Source: Bacteroidales bacterium
Lineage (GTDB): Bacteria > Bacteroidota > Bacteroidia > Bacteroidales > UBA932
Assembly: GCA_017477245.1 (NCBI GenBank)
Contig: JAFUWY010000022.1
Coordinates: forward strand, 1-34,147
Reading direction: 5' to 3'
Length of the DNA stretch: 34,147 bases
The position numbers and the translations under genes are program-made. The notes under the pieces were generated by a model that was not told the DNA's origin, did not search any database, and saw only the letters and a program-made list of their open reading frames with translations. Below are positions 15,534 through 26,317 of this stretch, in pieces (positions within the stretch are counted from its first letter, which is position 1; every line of letters begins with the position of its first letter).

Positions 15534-15556
15534 CAGGTAAGGTTAGAAGCAAGTGT

Positions 15557-16321
15557 ATGAAACGGTTGGTTGTCAAGATCGGATCCAATGTATTGACGCG
15601 TCCGGACGGGACCCTCGACATGACGCGCGTGTCGGCGCTGGTGGACCAGGTGGTCTGCCTGCGCAGGGTAGGGTATGCCGTCGTCATCGTGAGCTCGGGC
15701 GCCGTGGCCTGCGGCCGCACGGAGCTCCGCCTGGACGACGACCTGGACAGCGTGGAGCAGCGCCAGCTGTATTCCGCCGTCGGACAGGTGCGCCTGATGG
15801 ACCTGTACTACCGGCTTTTCCGCGACTACGGCCTGCAGGTCGGCCAGATCCTCACGACCAAGCGCAATTTCGAGACGGAGCGCGAGCGTGACAACCAGCG
15901 CGCGTGCATGGAAGTGATGCTCGCGCACGGCGTCGTGCCCGTCGTCAACGAGAACGACACCGTCAGCGTCACGGAGCTCATGTTCACGGACAACGACGAA
16001 CTCTCCGGACTGATCGCCGAGATGGTCGGGGCGCAGGCCCTGGTCCTGCTCAGCAACATCCCCGGTCTCTACGACCGCGACCCGGGCGACCCCGGCGCGC
16101 AGGTGATCCGCACCGTCCGGAGCGCGGACGACCTCTCCGGCTGCATCCTCGAGGAGAAGAGCGCCTTCGGCCGGGGCGGGATGTTCTCCAAGTACAACAC
16201 CGCCCGGCGCGTGGCCGCGGGCGGGATCCGCGTGGTGATCGCGGACGGCAAGCGCGAGAGGATCCTGACGGATATCATCCAGGACCCTGAAAATACGGTA
16301 TTTACGGAATTTCTCCCATAG
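15557..16321 (+). CDS. proB: Glutamate 5-kinase
   Basis: 254 aa. It is an amino-acid kinase fold: KRLVVKIGSNVLTRPDG (ATP site), VVIVSSGAVACG, VVPVVNENDTVSVTE (substrate binding), LVLLSNIPGLYDRDP and FGRGGMFSKYNTARRVAAGG. It catalyses ATP-dependent phosphorylation of glutamate, the first step of proline synthesis. It lacks the C-terminal PUA domain of the E. coli enzyme (367 aa), as is common in Bacteroidetes. proA begins 3 nt after the stop, so the two are co-transcribed from the promoter at 15503-15533. Confidence 0.96.
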   Translation: MKRLVVKIGSNVLTRPDGTLDMTRVSALVDQVVCLRRVGYAVVIVSSGAVACGRTELRLDDDLDSVEQRQLYSAVGQVRLMDLYYRLFRDYGLQVGQILTTKRNFETERERDNQRACMEVMLAHGVVPVVNENDTVSVTELMFTDNDELSGLIAEMVGAQALVLLSNIPGLYDRDPGDPGAQVIRTVRSADDLSGCILEEKSAFGRGGMFSKYNTARRVAAGGIRVVIADGKRERILTDIIQDPENTVFTEFLP

Positions 16322-16324
16322 ACG

Positions 16325-17557
16325 ATGAACGTGTTCGAATCAGCGAAGCGGGCTGCGGCGCAGGTGGCGCTGCTCCCGGACGCGCAGCGGGCTGCTGCGC
16401 TGGAGGCCGTGGCCGCCGCCATCGAGGCGCAGGGTGCGGAGCTGCTCTCCGCCAATGCAGGGGACCTCGCGCGCATGGACCCCGCGAATCCTCTGTACGA
16501 CCGTCTCAAGCTGACCCCGGAGCGGCTGGCCGGCATCGCGGCCGACATGCGGAAGGTGGCGCAGCTGCCCTCGCCGCTGGGCCGCACGCTGGAGGACCGG
16601 ACGCTCCCCAACGGGCTGCGCCTGCGCAAGGTGAGCGTGCCCTTCGGCGTGGTGGGCGTGATCTATGAGGCGCGCCCCAACGTGACCTTCGACGTGTTCT
16701 CGCTCTGCCTGCGCAGCGGCAACGCCTGCGTCCTCAAGGGCGGGCGCGATGCCGACGCATCCAACCGCGCCGCCGTGGCGCTGGTCCGCCGCGTCCTGGC
16801 GGAGCAGGGGATCCCGGCCGAAGCCGTCACGCTCCTGCCGCCCACGCACGAGGCGGCCGGCGAGCTGCTCGGCGCCGTGGGCTATGTGGACCTCGTGATC
16901 CCGCGCGGCGGCCGCCGCCTGATCGACTATGTGCGCGACAACGCCAAGGTGCCCTGCATCGAGACGGGGGCCGGCGTGGTCAATACCTATTTCGACGCCG
17001 AAGGCGACCTGGAGACGGGCCGTCGCATCGTGCTCAACGCCAAGACGCGGCGCGTGTCGGTGTGCAATGCGCTCGATTGCCTGATCGTCCACCGGAGCCG
17101 CCTCGCCGACCTGCCCGCGCTGGTGGAGCCGCTGGCCGCGCAAGACGTGCTGCTCTATGCGGACGAGGCCGCCTACGCAGCCCTGGCGGGCCGTTATCCG
17201 AAGCTGGAGCCCGCTACGCCGGCATCCTTCGGGACGGAATTCATGGATTACAAGATGGCCGTGCGCACGGTCGACTCGCTGGACGGGGCGCTGGCGCACA
17301 TCGCCCGCTACGGTTCGGGCCACAGCGAGAGCATCGTCACCGCCTCGCCGGAGGCCGCCCGGCGGTTCCAGGCCGAGGTGGACGCCGCCTGCGTATATGT
17401 CAACGCGCCGACCAGTTTCACGGACGGCGCGCAGTTCGGACTTGGTGCGGAAATCGGGATCAGCACCCAGAAACTCGGGGCCCGGGGTCCGATGGGACTC
17501 GCCGAACTCACCACCTACAAGTGGCTGATCGACGGCAACGGGCAGACCCGGCCCTGA
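16325..17557 (+). CDS. proA: Glutamate-5-semialdehyde dehydrogenase
   Basis: 410 aa, the usual ProA length. Landmarks are [47 protein letters not shown], the catalytic Cys247 in [25 protein letters not shown], and the C-terminal [25 protein letters not shown]. It reduces glutamyl 5-phosphate with NADPH to the semialdehyde, the second step of proline synthesis. proC, for the last step, is not in the window. The gene converges on the small lipoprotein gene 3 nt downstream. Confidence 0.97.
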   Translation: MNVFESAKRAAAQVALLPDAQRAAALEAVAAAIEAQGAELLSANAGDLARMDPANPLYDRLKLTPERLAGIAADMRKVAQLPSPLGRTLEDRTLPNGLRLRKVSVPFGVVGVIYEARPNVTFDVFSLCLRSGNACVLKGGRDADASNRAAVALVRRVLAEQGIPAEAVTLLPPTHEAAGELLGAVGYVDLVIPRGGRRLIDYVRDNAKVPCIETGAGVVNTYFDAEGDLETGRRIVLNAKTRRVSVCNALDCLIVHRSRLADLPALVEPLAAQDVLLYADEAAYAALAGRYPKLEPATPASFGTEFMDYKMAVRTVDSLDGALAHIARYGSGHSESIVTASPEAARRFQAEVDAACVYVNAPTSFTDGAQFGLGAEIGISTQKLGARGPMGLAELTTYKWLIDGNGQTRP

Positions 17558-17560
17558 CGG

Positions 17561-17884
17561 TTATTTCTCCTTGACCTCCCGGTAGGGAACGTTCGGAACG
17601 GCGTAGAGGAGCTTGGTGCGCTGATCGGACTCCATCTGTTCGCGGATCAGCCGCTGGCGCTCGGCTTCGCGCAGCTTGGCTTGCTGCGCCTGGAACTCGG
17701 GGTCGTTCTCGTCTGCTTCGAGCATCTCCTGGAGGACCTGGTCCTTCAGGGCCATCTGCTGCTGGCGGATGGCTTCGCGCTCGCGCTCCGCGCGGGCTTC
17801 CCGGGCTTCGCGCAGCGCCGAGCAGGAGGAGAAACCGAGTACGGCCAAGAGGCCGCCGAGGATGTATCTGACAGGTCTTTTCAT
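17561..17884 (-). CDS. Short coiled-coil lipoprotein next to a radical SAM enzyme
   Basis: 107 aa from the ATG at 17884. The N-terminus RYILGGLLAVLGFSSC has a clear lipobox (Cys21). Residues about 22-90 are strongly charged and helical (REAREARAEREREAIRQQQ, then many Lys/Glu/Gln), and the end is LLYAVPNVPYREVKEK. The LLGFSSC signal region resembles that of the lipoproteins of the Bacteroidetes rSAM/lipoprotein system, but the usual Ig-like body is missing. It has its own promoter (TTG-19-TAACTTTG) overlapping the stop of the radical SAM gene, with 5 nt between the -7 box and the ATG. Being a radical SAM substrate is a hypothesis. Confidence 0.82.
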   Translation of the reverse strand: MKRPVRYILGGLLAVLGFSSCSALREAREARAEREREAIRQQQMALKDQVLQEMLEADENDPEFQAQQAKLREAERQRLIREQMESDQRTKLLYAVPNVPYREVKEK

Positions 17885-17889
17885 ACGGC

Positions 17890-17919
17890 CAAAGTTATGC
17901 AATTCTTTCCAAATGACAA
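17890..17919 (-). promoter_or_regulatory. Promoter of the short lipoprotein gene, overlapping the radical SAM stop codon
   Basis: On the minus strand TTG (17919-17917), 19 nt, TAACTTTG (17897-17890). The first three bases of the -7 box are the TAA stop of the radical SAM gene. The ATG lies 5 nt after the box, so the transcript should be leaderless. Confidence 0.7.
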
Positions 17920-18971
17920 AATAACAGTTTCCCGTCGCCGTCGCGCAGGTGCATCCCGCCGCCGAGGCAGTACTTGAAAAACCTGCACGTGGCGCACGCG
18001 CCGGTGCGCATCCATTCCCGGTCGCGGTAGGGCTGGAACCTATGCTCCCAGACATCCATCAGGTCGTCGCGGTAGATGTTGCCCTGGTGGTAGTCCGCGC
18101 GGATGCTCGCGCACGCGGAGATGGAACCGTCCACGAGCACGGAAGCGGCCGTGATGCCCGCTTCGCAGCTGTAGAAGTGGTCCCGGACCTCGCCTTCGTA
18201 GTTGCCCAGGAAGCCCTCGCAGCCGTAGGATGCGTGGATGCGGCCTTCCCGGCGCGTGGCTTTGATGAAGTCCAGCACGCCGCGGAACTGGTCGGGCGGA
18301 AGCTGGAGCTCGGGGTCGTCCGCGGCGCGCCCCATCGGGAAAACGGTGAAGATGCGCCAGGACCGCACGCCCCAACCGATCAGCGCCTCCTTGATGCGGG
18401 GGAGTTCGGCGTAGTTGCGGCGGTTGACGCAGGTCACGACGTCGAAGACGAAATCCGGCTCTGCGGCGAGCATGCGGATGGCCTCCGACGCCCGCTCGAA
18501 GCTGTGTTCGCGCCCGCGCATCCAGTCATGGTTCTCCTGCAGGCCGTCCAGGCTGACGGTGGCGCTGCGCATGCCGGCGGCCAGCAGGCGCCGGAAGCGC
18601 TCCTGCGTGAGCGCGAAGCCGTTGGTGACCATGCCCCAGGCGAAGCCCTTCTCATAGATGCCCCGTCCGCACGCCTCCAGGTCGGGGCGCATCAGCGGCT
18701 CCCCGCCCGTGATGATCACGAAGACGGAGTGCGGCTCGCACCGGGCGTTGACGCTGTCCAGCACGCGCAGGAAATCCTCGCGGGGCATGTCGGGCGCCGC
18801 CGCCACGGCCTTGCAGTCGCTGCCGCAGTGGCGGCACGCGAGGTTGCAGCGCAGCGTGCACTCCCAGAAGAGCTGCTCCAGCGGATGGTCCCGCAGGACG
18901 TCGCGCCGGAGGGCCCGGTCGATGTCCAGGGCCAGGCGGTGCCTCAGGTCAAGCTTCGCGGTCGCCGGCAC
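17895..18971 (-). CDS. Radical SAM/SPASM enzyme (rSAM/lipoprotein system type)
   Basis: 358 aa from a GTG at 18971. HPLEQLFWECTLRCNLACRHCGSDC holds the CxxxCxxC cluster (Cys42, 46, 49) that binds the SAM-cleaving 4Fe-4S centre; VIITGGEPLMRPDL is the GGE motif. The C-terminal third has SPASM-type cysteines (FYSCEAG, ISACAS, GACATCRFFKYCLGGG, LFCH) for auxiliary clusters. The wording of the first motif fits the TIGR04133-like family, which in Bacteroidetes pairs with a lipoprotein. SPASM enzymes usually modify peptides; the substrate here is unknown. It begins 1 nt after the stop of the LamG-like gene and is followed by a short lipoprotein, so these three form a cassette. Confidence 0.88.
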   Translation of the reverse strand: MPATAKLDLRHRLALDIDRALRRDVLRDHPLEQLFWECTLRCNLACRHCGSDCKAVAAAPDMPREDFLRVLDSVNARCEPHSVFVIITGGEPLMRPDLEACGRGIYEKGFAWGMVTNGFALTQERFRRLLAAGMRSATVSLDGLQENHDWMRGREHSFERASEAIRMLAAEPDFVFDVVTCVNRRNYAELPRIKEALIGWGVRSWRIFTVFPMGRAADDPELQLPPDQFRGVLDFIKATRREGRIHASYGCEGFLGNYEGEVRDHFYSCEAGITAASVLVDGSISACASIRADYHQGNIYRDDLMDVWEHRFQPYRDREWMRTGACATCRFFKYCLGGGMHLRDGDGKLLFCHLERIA

Positions 18972-18972
18972 G

Positions 18973-19674
18973 TCAGTCCCCGTTCAGGCGTTTGTGGTCC
19001 TGCAGGAACTCCGAGGGCTTGAGGACCTTCGGGGTGACGCGGATCTTGAGGAGGTCTCCCTTGAACCAGCAGACCATGTTCTGGCGCACGCCCACGGAGG
19101 TGAAGCCTTCGTTGACGAGCGGGAGCCAGGGGAGGTCGGAGCGGCACTGCTCCACGCCGTCCACGTAGCTCACCAGGCCGTCCTTGGAGGCGGTGAGGGC
19201 GAGGCTGTACCAGCGGTCGGCGGGGTGGGTGAGCTTGTCGTCGATCAGCGTGGCGCTGCGGCGATTGGGCTGCGGGTCCTCCGGCGTGGCCTCGGGCGTA
19301 CCGAGGTTGACGAAGGCGTCGAAATACCAGGTGGCGTCGGGGTTGACCCGCGTCTCGAACAGGATCCGCTTGTCCATCGTGCCGATGTGCAGGAAGCGCT
19401 GCTCGAAGGCGGCGTCGCCGTCCTGGCGGAAGATCACTTCCAGGGTGAACTCTTCCATACCCGCCACGGGGACGCTGTCCACGAAGGCGGCGTCGCCCTG
19501 GCCGCCGAAGTGGACGGCCTGCCCGGCCGCGGTCCAGAAGACCTGCGGCTGGCCGAAGAAGTCGCGCAGGGGCGGGAGGTTGTCGGCGGACCAGGTGACC
19601 GTGCCGGGCACGGCGGTCTGGGCGGCGCAGCTGAGCGCCGCGAAGACGGATAGAAGGAGCAAGATGCGTTTCAT
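18973..19674 (-). CDS. Secreted LamG/concanavalin-like domain protein
   Basis: 233 aa from the ATG at 19674. The signal peptide is MKRILLLLSVFAALSCAAQ. The rest is one jelly-roll domain of the Laminin-G type, with FTLEVIFRQDGDAAFEQRFLHIG, TWYFDAFVNLG, DRWYSLALTASKDGLVSYVDGVEQ (typical of LamG: 'W..va.t.dg..v..YvdG') and LLKIRVTPKVLKPSEFL. It likely binds a carbohydrate or surface ligand. A longer frame from 19695 starts within the promoter (19700-19693) and is rejected. The radical SAM gene follows directly, so the pair is probably co-translated. Confidence 0.82.
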   Translation of the reverse strand: MKRILLLLSVFAALSCAAQTAVPGTVTWSADNLPPLRDFFGQPQVFWTAAGQAVHFGGQGDAAFVDSVPVAGMEEFTLEVIFRQDGDAAFEQRFLHIGTMDKRILFETRVNPDATWYFDAFVNLGTPEATPEDPQPNRRSATLIDDKLTHPADRWYSLALTASKDGLVSYVDGVEQCRSDLPWLPLVNEGFTSVGVRQNMVCWFKGDLLKIRVTPKVLKPSEFLQDHKRLNGD

Positions 19675-19692
19675 GTCGGTCAAAGCATTTCC

Positions 19693-19700
19693 CAAATGTA
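19693..19700 (-). promoter_or_regulatory. -7 promoter element (TACATTTG) of the LamG/radical SAM cassette
   Basis: The minus-strand TACATTTG (19700-19693) lies 18 nt before the ATG at 19674, back to back with the hut promoter. No good -33 TTG is seen. Confidence 0.55.
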
Positions 19701-19722
19701 AGCAAAATCACCAAAAAATACC

Positions 19723-19730
19723 TAAATTTG
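19723..19730 (+). promoter_or_regulatory. -7 promoter element (TAAATTTG) before the formiminotransferase-cyclodeaminase gene
   Basis: TAAATTTG at 19723-19730 lies 24 nt before the ATG at 19755. The in-frame TTG at 19728 belongs to this element and is not the start. The -33 position has no TTG. Confidence 0.55.
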
Positions 19731-19754
19731 GGCATAAAACTGATAACCACATCT

Positions 19755-21458
19755 ATGAAGAAAATCATCGAATGTGTCCCCAACTACAGTGAGGGACGCG
19801 ACCGCGCAGTCATCGATGGCATCGTCGCGGCCATCGCATCCGTCGAAGGTGTCCGGGTGCTGAACGTCGATCCCGGCGAGGCGACCAACCGGACGGTCGT
19901 CACCTTCGTCGGCGAACCCGAACCGGTCGTCGAGGCGGCTTTCCGCGGCTCACGGGCCGCGCAGGAGCTGATCGACATGCGCCGGCACCACGGTGCCCAT
20001 CCCCGCAGCGGCGCCACGGACGTGCTCCCGCTCATCCCCGTATCCGGCATCACCCTGGAGGAGTGCGCCGCGCTCGCCCGCGCCCTGGCGGAGCGGATGT
20101 GGCGCGAGCTCGGCATCCCGTGCTACTGCTACGAAGCCGCCGCCTTCAAGCCCGAGCGCAAGAACCTGGCGGTCTGCCGGGCCGGCGAATACGAGGCGTT
20201 GCCCGAGAAGATGGCCGATCCCGCCCGGAAGCCGGACTTCGGCGGTGCGTACGACGAGACCGCAGCGCGCAGCGGCGCCTCCAACGTGGGCGCCCGCAAC
20301 TTCCTGATCGCCGTCAATTTCAACCTCAACACCACCTCCACGCGCCGGGCGATGGCCGTGGCCTTCGACGTGCGCGAGAAGGGCCGCAAGGCCCGCGAGG
20401 GCGGCTCGCTGACCGGCAAACTGCTCAAGGATGCCGCCGGCGAACAGATCTGGATCCCCGGCACGCTCAAGGGCTGCAAGGCCATCGGCTGGTACATCGA
20501 CGAATACGGCATCGCCCAGGTGTCGATGAACATCACCGACATCGACGCCACGCCGCTGCACGTCGCCTTCGAGGAGGTGTGCCGCGCCGCCGCGGCCCGC
20601 GGGCTGCGCGTCACGGGCACGGAGATCGTCGGCTTGGTGCCGAAACGCGTCCTGCTGGAGGCCGGCCGGTTCTACCTCGAGAAGCAGCAGCGCTCGCTGG
20701 GCATCTCCGAGGAGGAGATCCTCCGGATCGCCGTCAAGTCCATGTCGCTGGATGACCTGAAGCCCTTCGACCCGAAGGAGAAGGTCATCGAGTACCTGAT
20801 GGAAGACCCCGCCGAGACCGCCGTACGCGAACGGTTGGTCCGGATGCGCGTCAAGGATTTCGTCGCCGAGACGGCCTCCGAGTCGGCGGCGCCGGGCGGC
20901 GGCTCCGTGTCCGCCTGCATGGGCGCCCTGGGAGCCGCCCTTGCGACGATGGTCGCGAACCTCTCTGCCCACAAGCGCGGCTGGGACGACCGCTGGAAGG
21001 AGTTCTCCGACGTGGCGGAGCAGGGGCAGGCCCTCGTGGCCGAACTGACCGCCCTGGTCGACGAGGACACGGCGGCCTTCAACCGCATCATGGACGCCCT
21101 TTCGCTGCCCAAGGGCACGGAAGCCGAGAAGGCGGAGCGGGCGGCCGCGCTCGAAGCTGCGACGCTCTATGCCGCTTCGGTGCCGCTCAAGACGATGGAG
21201 GCCTCGCTGAAGGCCCTGCCGCTGGCCCTGGAGATGGCCCGGAAGGGCAATCCGGCCTCGGCGTCCGACGCCGGCGTAGCCGCCCTGGCCGCCCTGGCTG
21301 CCGTGCGCGGCGCCCACCTCAACGTCCGCATCAACGCCGCCGGCCTGACCGACAAGGCGCCGGCCGCCCCGCTGCTCTCCCGCGCGGCTGGGATCGAGGC
21401 CGAGGCCGTCGCCCTGCAGGAAGAGGTCCTGGCGGAGGTGGACAGGCACATCGGATAG
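19755..21458 (+). CDS. ftcD: Bifunctional glutamate formimidoyltransferase / formiminotetrahydrofolate cyclodeaminase
   Basis: 567 aa from the ATG at 19755. The N-terminal domain (about 1-325) is the transferase: KIIECVPNYSEGRD, DPGEATNRTVVTFVG, RRHHGAHPRSGATDVLPLIP (with the catalytic His region HHGAHPR) and SMNITDIDATPLH. The C-terminal part (about 345-567) is the cyclodeaminase, with ASESAAPGGGSVSACMGALGAAL and a long helical bundle. Together they transfer the formimino group from formiminoglutamate to tetrahydrofolate, releasing glutamate, and then deaminate it to 5,10-methenyl-THF. In many bacteria these are separate genes; the fusion resembles the mammalian FTCD. It heads the histidine-degradation cluster. 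Confidence 0.96.
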   Translation: MKKIIECVPNYSEGRDRAVIDGIVAAIASVEGVRVLNVDPGEATNRTVVTFVGEPEPVVEAAFRGSRAAQELIDMRRHHGAHPRSGATDVLPLIPVSGITLEECAALARALAERMWRELGIPCYCYEAAAFKPERKNLAVCRAGEYEALPEKMADPARKPDFGGAYDETAARSGASNVGARNFLIAVNFNLNTTSTRRAMAVAFDVREKGRKAREGGSLTGKLLKDAAGEQIWIPGTLKGCKAIGWYIDEYGIAQVSMNITDIDATPLHVAFEEVCRAAAARGLRVTGTEIVGLVPKRVLLEAGRFYLEKQQRSLGISEEEILRIAVKSMSLDDLKPFDPKEKVIEYLMEDPAETAVRERLVRMRVKDFVAETASESAAPGGGSVSACMGALGAALATMVANLSAHKRGWDDRWKEFSDVAEQGQALVAELTALVDEDTAAFNRIMDALSLPKGTEAEKAERAAALEAATLYAASVPLKTMEASLKALPLALEMARKGNPASASDAGVAALAALAAVRGAHLNVRINAAGLTDKAPAAPLLSRAAGIEAEAVALQEEVLAEVDRHIG

Positions 21459-21498
21459 CGTTTTTCGTATTGATTTGAATAGAAACGTTTTGTATGAT

Positions 21499-21530
21499 CA
21501 TACCGGTTCATCTTGCAGACGGTATGTTTG
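21499..21530 (+). promoter_or_regulatory. hutU: Candidate promoter/operator before hutU
   Basis: TATGTTTG (21523-21530) is a -7 box 19 nt before the hutU ATG. A 7-bp inverted repeat cataccg/cggtatg (21499-21505 with 21520-21526) runs into the box. No -33 TTG is visible at 19-21 nt, so this may be an internal, regulated promoter. Confidence 0.4.
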
Positions 21531-21549
21531 ATTAAAAGACTGAGAAACA

Positions 21550-23591
<2,042 letters not shown>

Positions 23592-23595
<4 letters not shown>

Positions 23596-25097
23596 TCCAT
23601 ACCATTTCCAACGCACGCCTTTCGCTTGAACAACTGAAAGATATCATCGACAACCACGCCCGGCTCGTCCTCTCGGACGCATCCGTGGAAGCCATCGTCA
23701 AATGCCGCAGGTACCTGGACAGCAAGATGGAAGATATCGGCCGTCCGGTCTACGGCGTCACCACGGGCTTCGGCTCGCTCTACAACGTGACCATCCCGGC
23801 CGACGAACTCTCGCAGCTGCAGTACAACCTGGTCGTCTCCCACGCCTGCGGGGCGGGGGAGACCGTCCGTCCCGAGATCGTCAAGCTGATGCTCTTCCTC
23901 AAGGCGCAGAGCCTCTCCTACGGCCATTCCGGGGTCCAGCTCGTCACGGTGCAGCGCCTGATCGACATGTTCAACGAGGATATCCTGCCCGTCGTCTATC
24001 AGCAGGGATCGCTCGGCGCCTCGGGCGACCTCGCCCCGCTGGCGCACCTCAGCCTGCCGCTCATCGGCCTGGGCGAGGTGCTGTACCGCGGCCGGGTCCG
24101 CCCCGCCGCCGAGGTCTGGGCGGAGAAGGGCTGGGAGCCCATCACCCTGCAGTCCAAGGAGGGCCTCGCCCTGCTCAACGGCACGCAGTTCATGAGCGCC
24201 CACGCCGTCTGGTCCATCCTCAAGAGCATGCGCCTGTCGCGCTGGGCCGACCTGATCGGGGCGATGTCGCTGGACGCCTACGACGGCCGCATCGAGCCTT
24301 TCCTGCCGCTGACCCACCAGCTCCGTCCCCATGTCGGGCAGATCCTGACCGGCAAGCGCTTCATGGAGATCCTGGAGGGGAGCGAGCTCATCGGCCGCCC
24401 CAAGGAGCACGTCCAGGACCCGTACAGCTTCCGCTGCATCCCGCAGGTCCACGGCGCCGTCAAGGACAATATCCTCTATGTCAAGTCCGTGATCGAGAAC
24501 GAGATCAACTCGGCCACCGACAACCCTAACATCTTCCCGGACGAGGACATGGTCATCTCCGCGGGCAACTTCCACGGCGAGCCCATCGCCATCCCGATGG
24601 ACGCGCTCGCCATCGCGATGTCGGAGCTCGCCAACATCTCCGAGTGCCGCACCTACCGCCTGATCCACGGCCACCGCGGCCTGCCGAAATACCTCGTGGC
24701 CAATCCGGGCCTCAACAACGGATTCATGATCCCGCAGTATACCGCGGCTTCGATCGTGAGCCAGAACAAGGGCCTGTGCTGGCCCGCTTCCTGCGACTCC
24801 ATCCCTTCGTCGCAGGGCCAGGAGGACCACGTGAGCATGGGCTCCAACGCCGCCACCAAGCTGGTGCGCGTGATCGACAACACCGAGACCGTGCTGGGCA
24901 TCGAACTCTTCAACGCCGCGCAGGCGCTGGAGTTCCGCCGCCCGGCGCACTCGTCCCCGCTGCTGGAGACCCTCTTCGCCGATTACCGGGCCGAGGTGCC
25001 GTTCATCGACAACGACGTCTACATGCACCCGCTGATCGAGAAGTCCGTCCGCTTCCTGCACCGCGAACAGTACTACAAGGACCTATGCAAATCATAA
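23592..25097 (+). CDS. hutH: Histidine ammonia-lyase
   Basis: 501 aa, the usual length of about 500-510. The self-formed MIO cofactor comes from Ala143-Ser144-Gly145 in GSLGASGDLAPLAHLSLPLIG. Other landmarks are YGVTTGFGSLYNV with the catalytic Tyr, NEGLALLNGTQ-like KEGLALLNGTQFMSAHAV, QDPYSFRCIPQVHG and SATDNPNIF. It removes ammonia from histidine to give urocanate. It overlaps hutU by four bases and hutI by 13, in one operon. Confidence 0.97.
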
Positions 25098-26299
25098 ACA
25101 TCGGCGAACTGGCCGGCATCGCGCCCGCGGGCATGGTGCGCCGGCAGGGGGCGGAGATGTCGCAGACCGGCATCCTCCGCGATGCCTGGCTGCGCATCGA
25201 AGGCGGCCGGATCGCCGGATTCGGCCCGATGGGGGAGATGCCGGGCGGGGCCCGGGAAGAGGTTGTGGATGCGCAGGGAGGCATGGTGATGCCGGCCTTC
25301 TGCGACAGCCACACGCACGTGGTCTACGCCGGCAGCCGCGACGGCGAGTTCCTCGACAAGATCGAGGGCCTGTCCTACGAGCAGATCGCGGCCCGGGGCG
25401 GGGGCATCCTCAACTCCGCCGACCTGCTGCACCGGACTTCCGAAGAGGAGCTCTTCGCGCAGTCCCTGCCCAGGGTCCTGGAAATGATGGCAAAGGGCAC
25501 GGGATCCCTCGAGATCAAGAGCGGCTACGGCCTCAATCCGGCGGACGAGCTGAAGATGCTCCGGGTCATCCGGCGCATCCGCGAGGCCGTGCCGGCGCAG
25601 GTGCGCGCCACCTTCCTGGGGGCGCACGCCGTGGGGCGCGGCTATACTCACGAGGCTTACGTGCAGGCCGTCATCGACATGATGCCCGACGCCGCGCCGC
25701 TGGCCGATTTCGTGGACGTGTTCTGCGACGAGGGGTTCTTCACCCCGGAAGATACGGACCGGATCCTCGCCGCCGGCGCCCGGCAGGGGCTGCGCCCCAA
25801 GATCCACGCCAACGAGCTCGCCGTCAGCGGCGGCGTGCAGGCCGGCGTGGTCCGGGGCGCCCTCTCGGTGGACCATCTGGAGCGGACCACCGAGGCGGAG
25901 ATCGGCGCGCTCCGGGGCACGGAAACGATGCCCGTGATGCTGCCGGGGACGTCTTTCTTCCTGGGCATCCCTTACGCCCGCGCGAAGGATTTCATCGCGG
26001 CGGGGCTGGGGATCGCCCTGGCGTCCGACTACAACCCCGGATCGTCTCCGGCCGGGGACATGCGCTTCGTGATGGCCCTGGGCTGCATCCGCATGCGGCT
26101 CACGCCCGTGCAGGCCTTCAATGCCGTGACCCTCAACGGCGCCTACGCCCTGGGGCTCGGCGCGGAGACCGGCTCCGTCACGCCGGGCAAGCGCGCGGAC
26201 CTGATCCTGACGCATCCCGGCTGGACGCTGACCAAGCTGCCTTACTATCACCAGACGCCGTTCATCCGCCGGGTCTTCCTGGGCGGGGAGCCGCTCTGA
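25085..26299 (+). CDS. hutI: Imidazolonepropionase
   Basis: 404 aa, near the usual 405-415. It is an amidohydrolase with the metal-binding HxH in FCDSHTHVVYAGSRDGEF, EIKSGYGL, RATFLGAHAV, KIHANELAVSGGVQ, SVDHLERT and LASDYNPGSSP. It opens the imidazolone ring to give N-formimino-glutamate, the substrate of the ftcD-encoded enzyme. The first 13 nt lie within the end of hutH. The frame is open far upstream inside hutH, but only the ATG at 25085 gives the expected N-terminus MQIINIGELAGI. Confidence 0.97.
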   Translation: MQIINIGELAGIAPAGMVRRQGAEMSQTGILRDAWLRIEGGRIAGFGPMGEMPGGAREEVVDAQGGMVMPAFCDSHTHVVYAGSRDGEFLDKIEGLSYEQIAARGGGILNSADLLHRTSEEELFAQSLPRVLEMMAKGTGSLEIKSGYGLNPADELKMLRVIRRIREAVPAQVRATFLGAHAVGRGYTHEAYVQAVIDMMPDAAPLADFVDVFCDEGFFTPEDTDRILAAGARQGLRPKIHANELAVSGGVQAGVVRGALSVDHLERTTEAEIGALRGTETMPVMLPGTSFFLGIPYARAKDFIAAGLGIALASDYNPGSSPAGDMRFVMALGCIRMRLTPVQAFNAVTLNGAYALGLGAETGSVTPGKRADLILTHPGWTLTKLPYYHQTPFIRRVFLGGEPL

Positions 26300-26317
26300 T
26301 CCCAATCCCGACATCCC

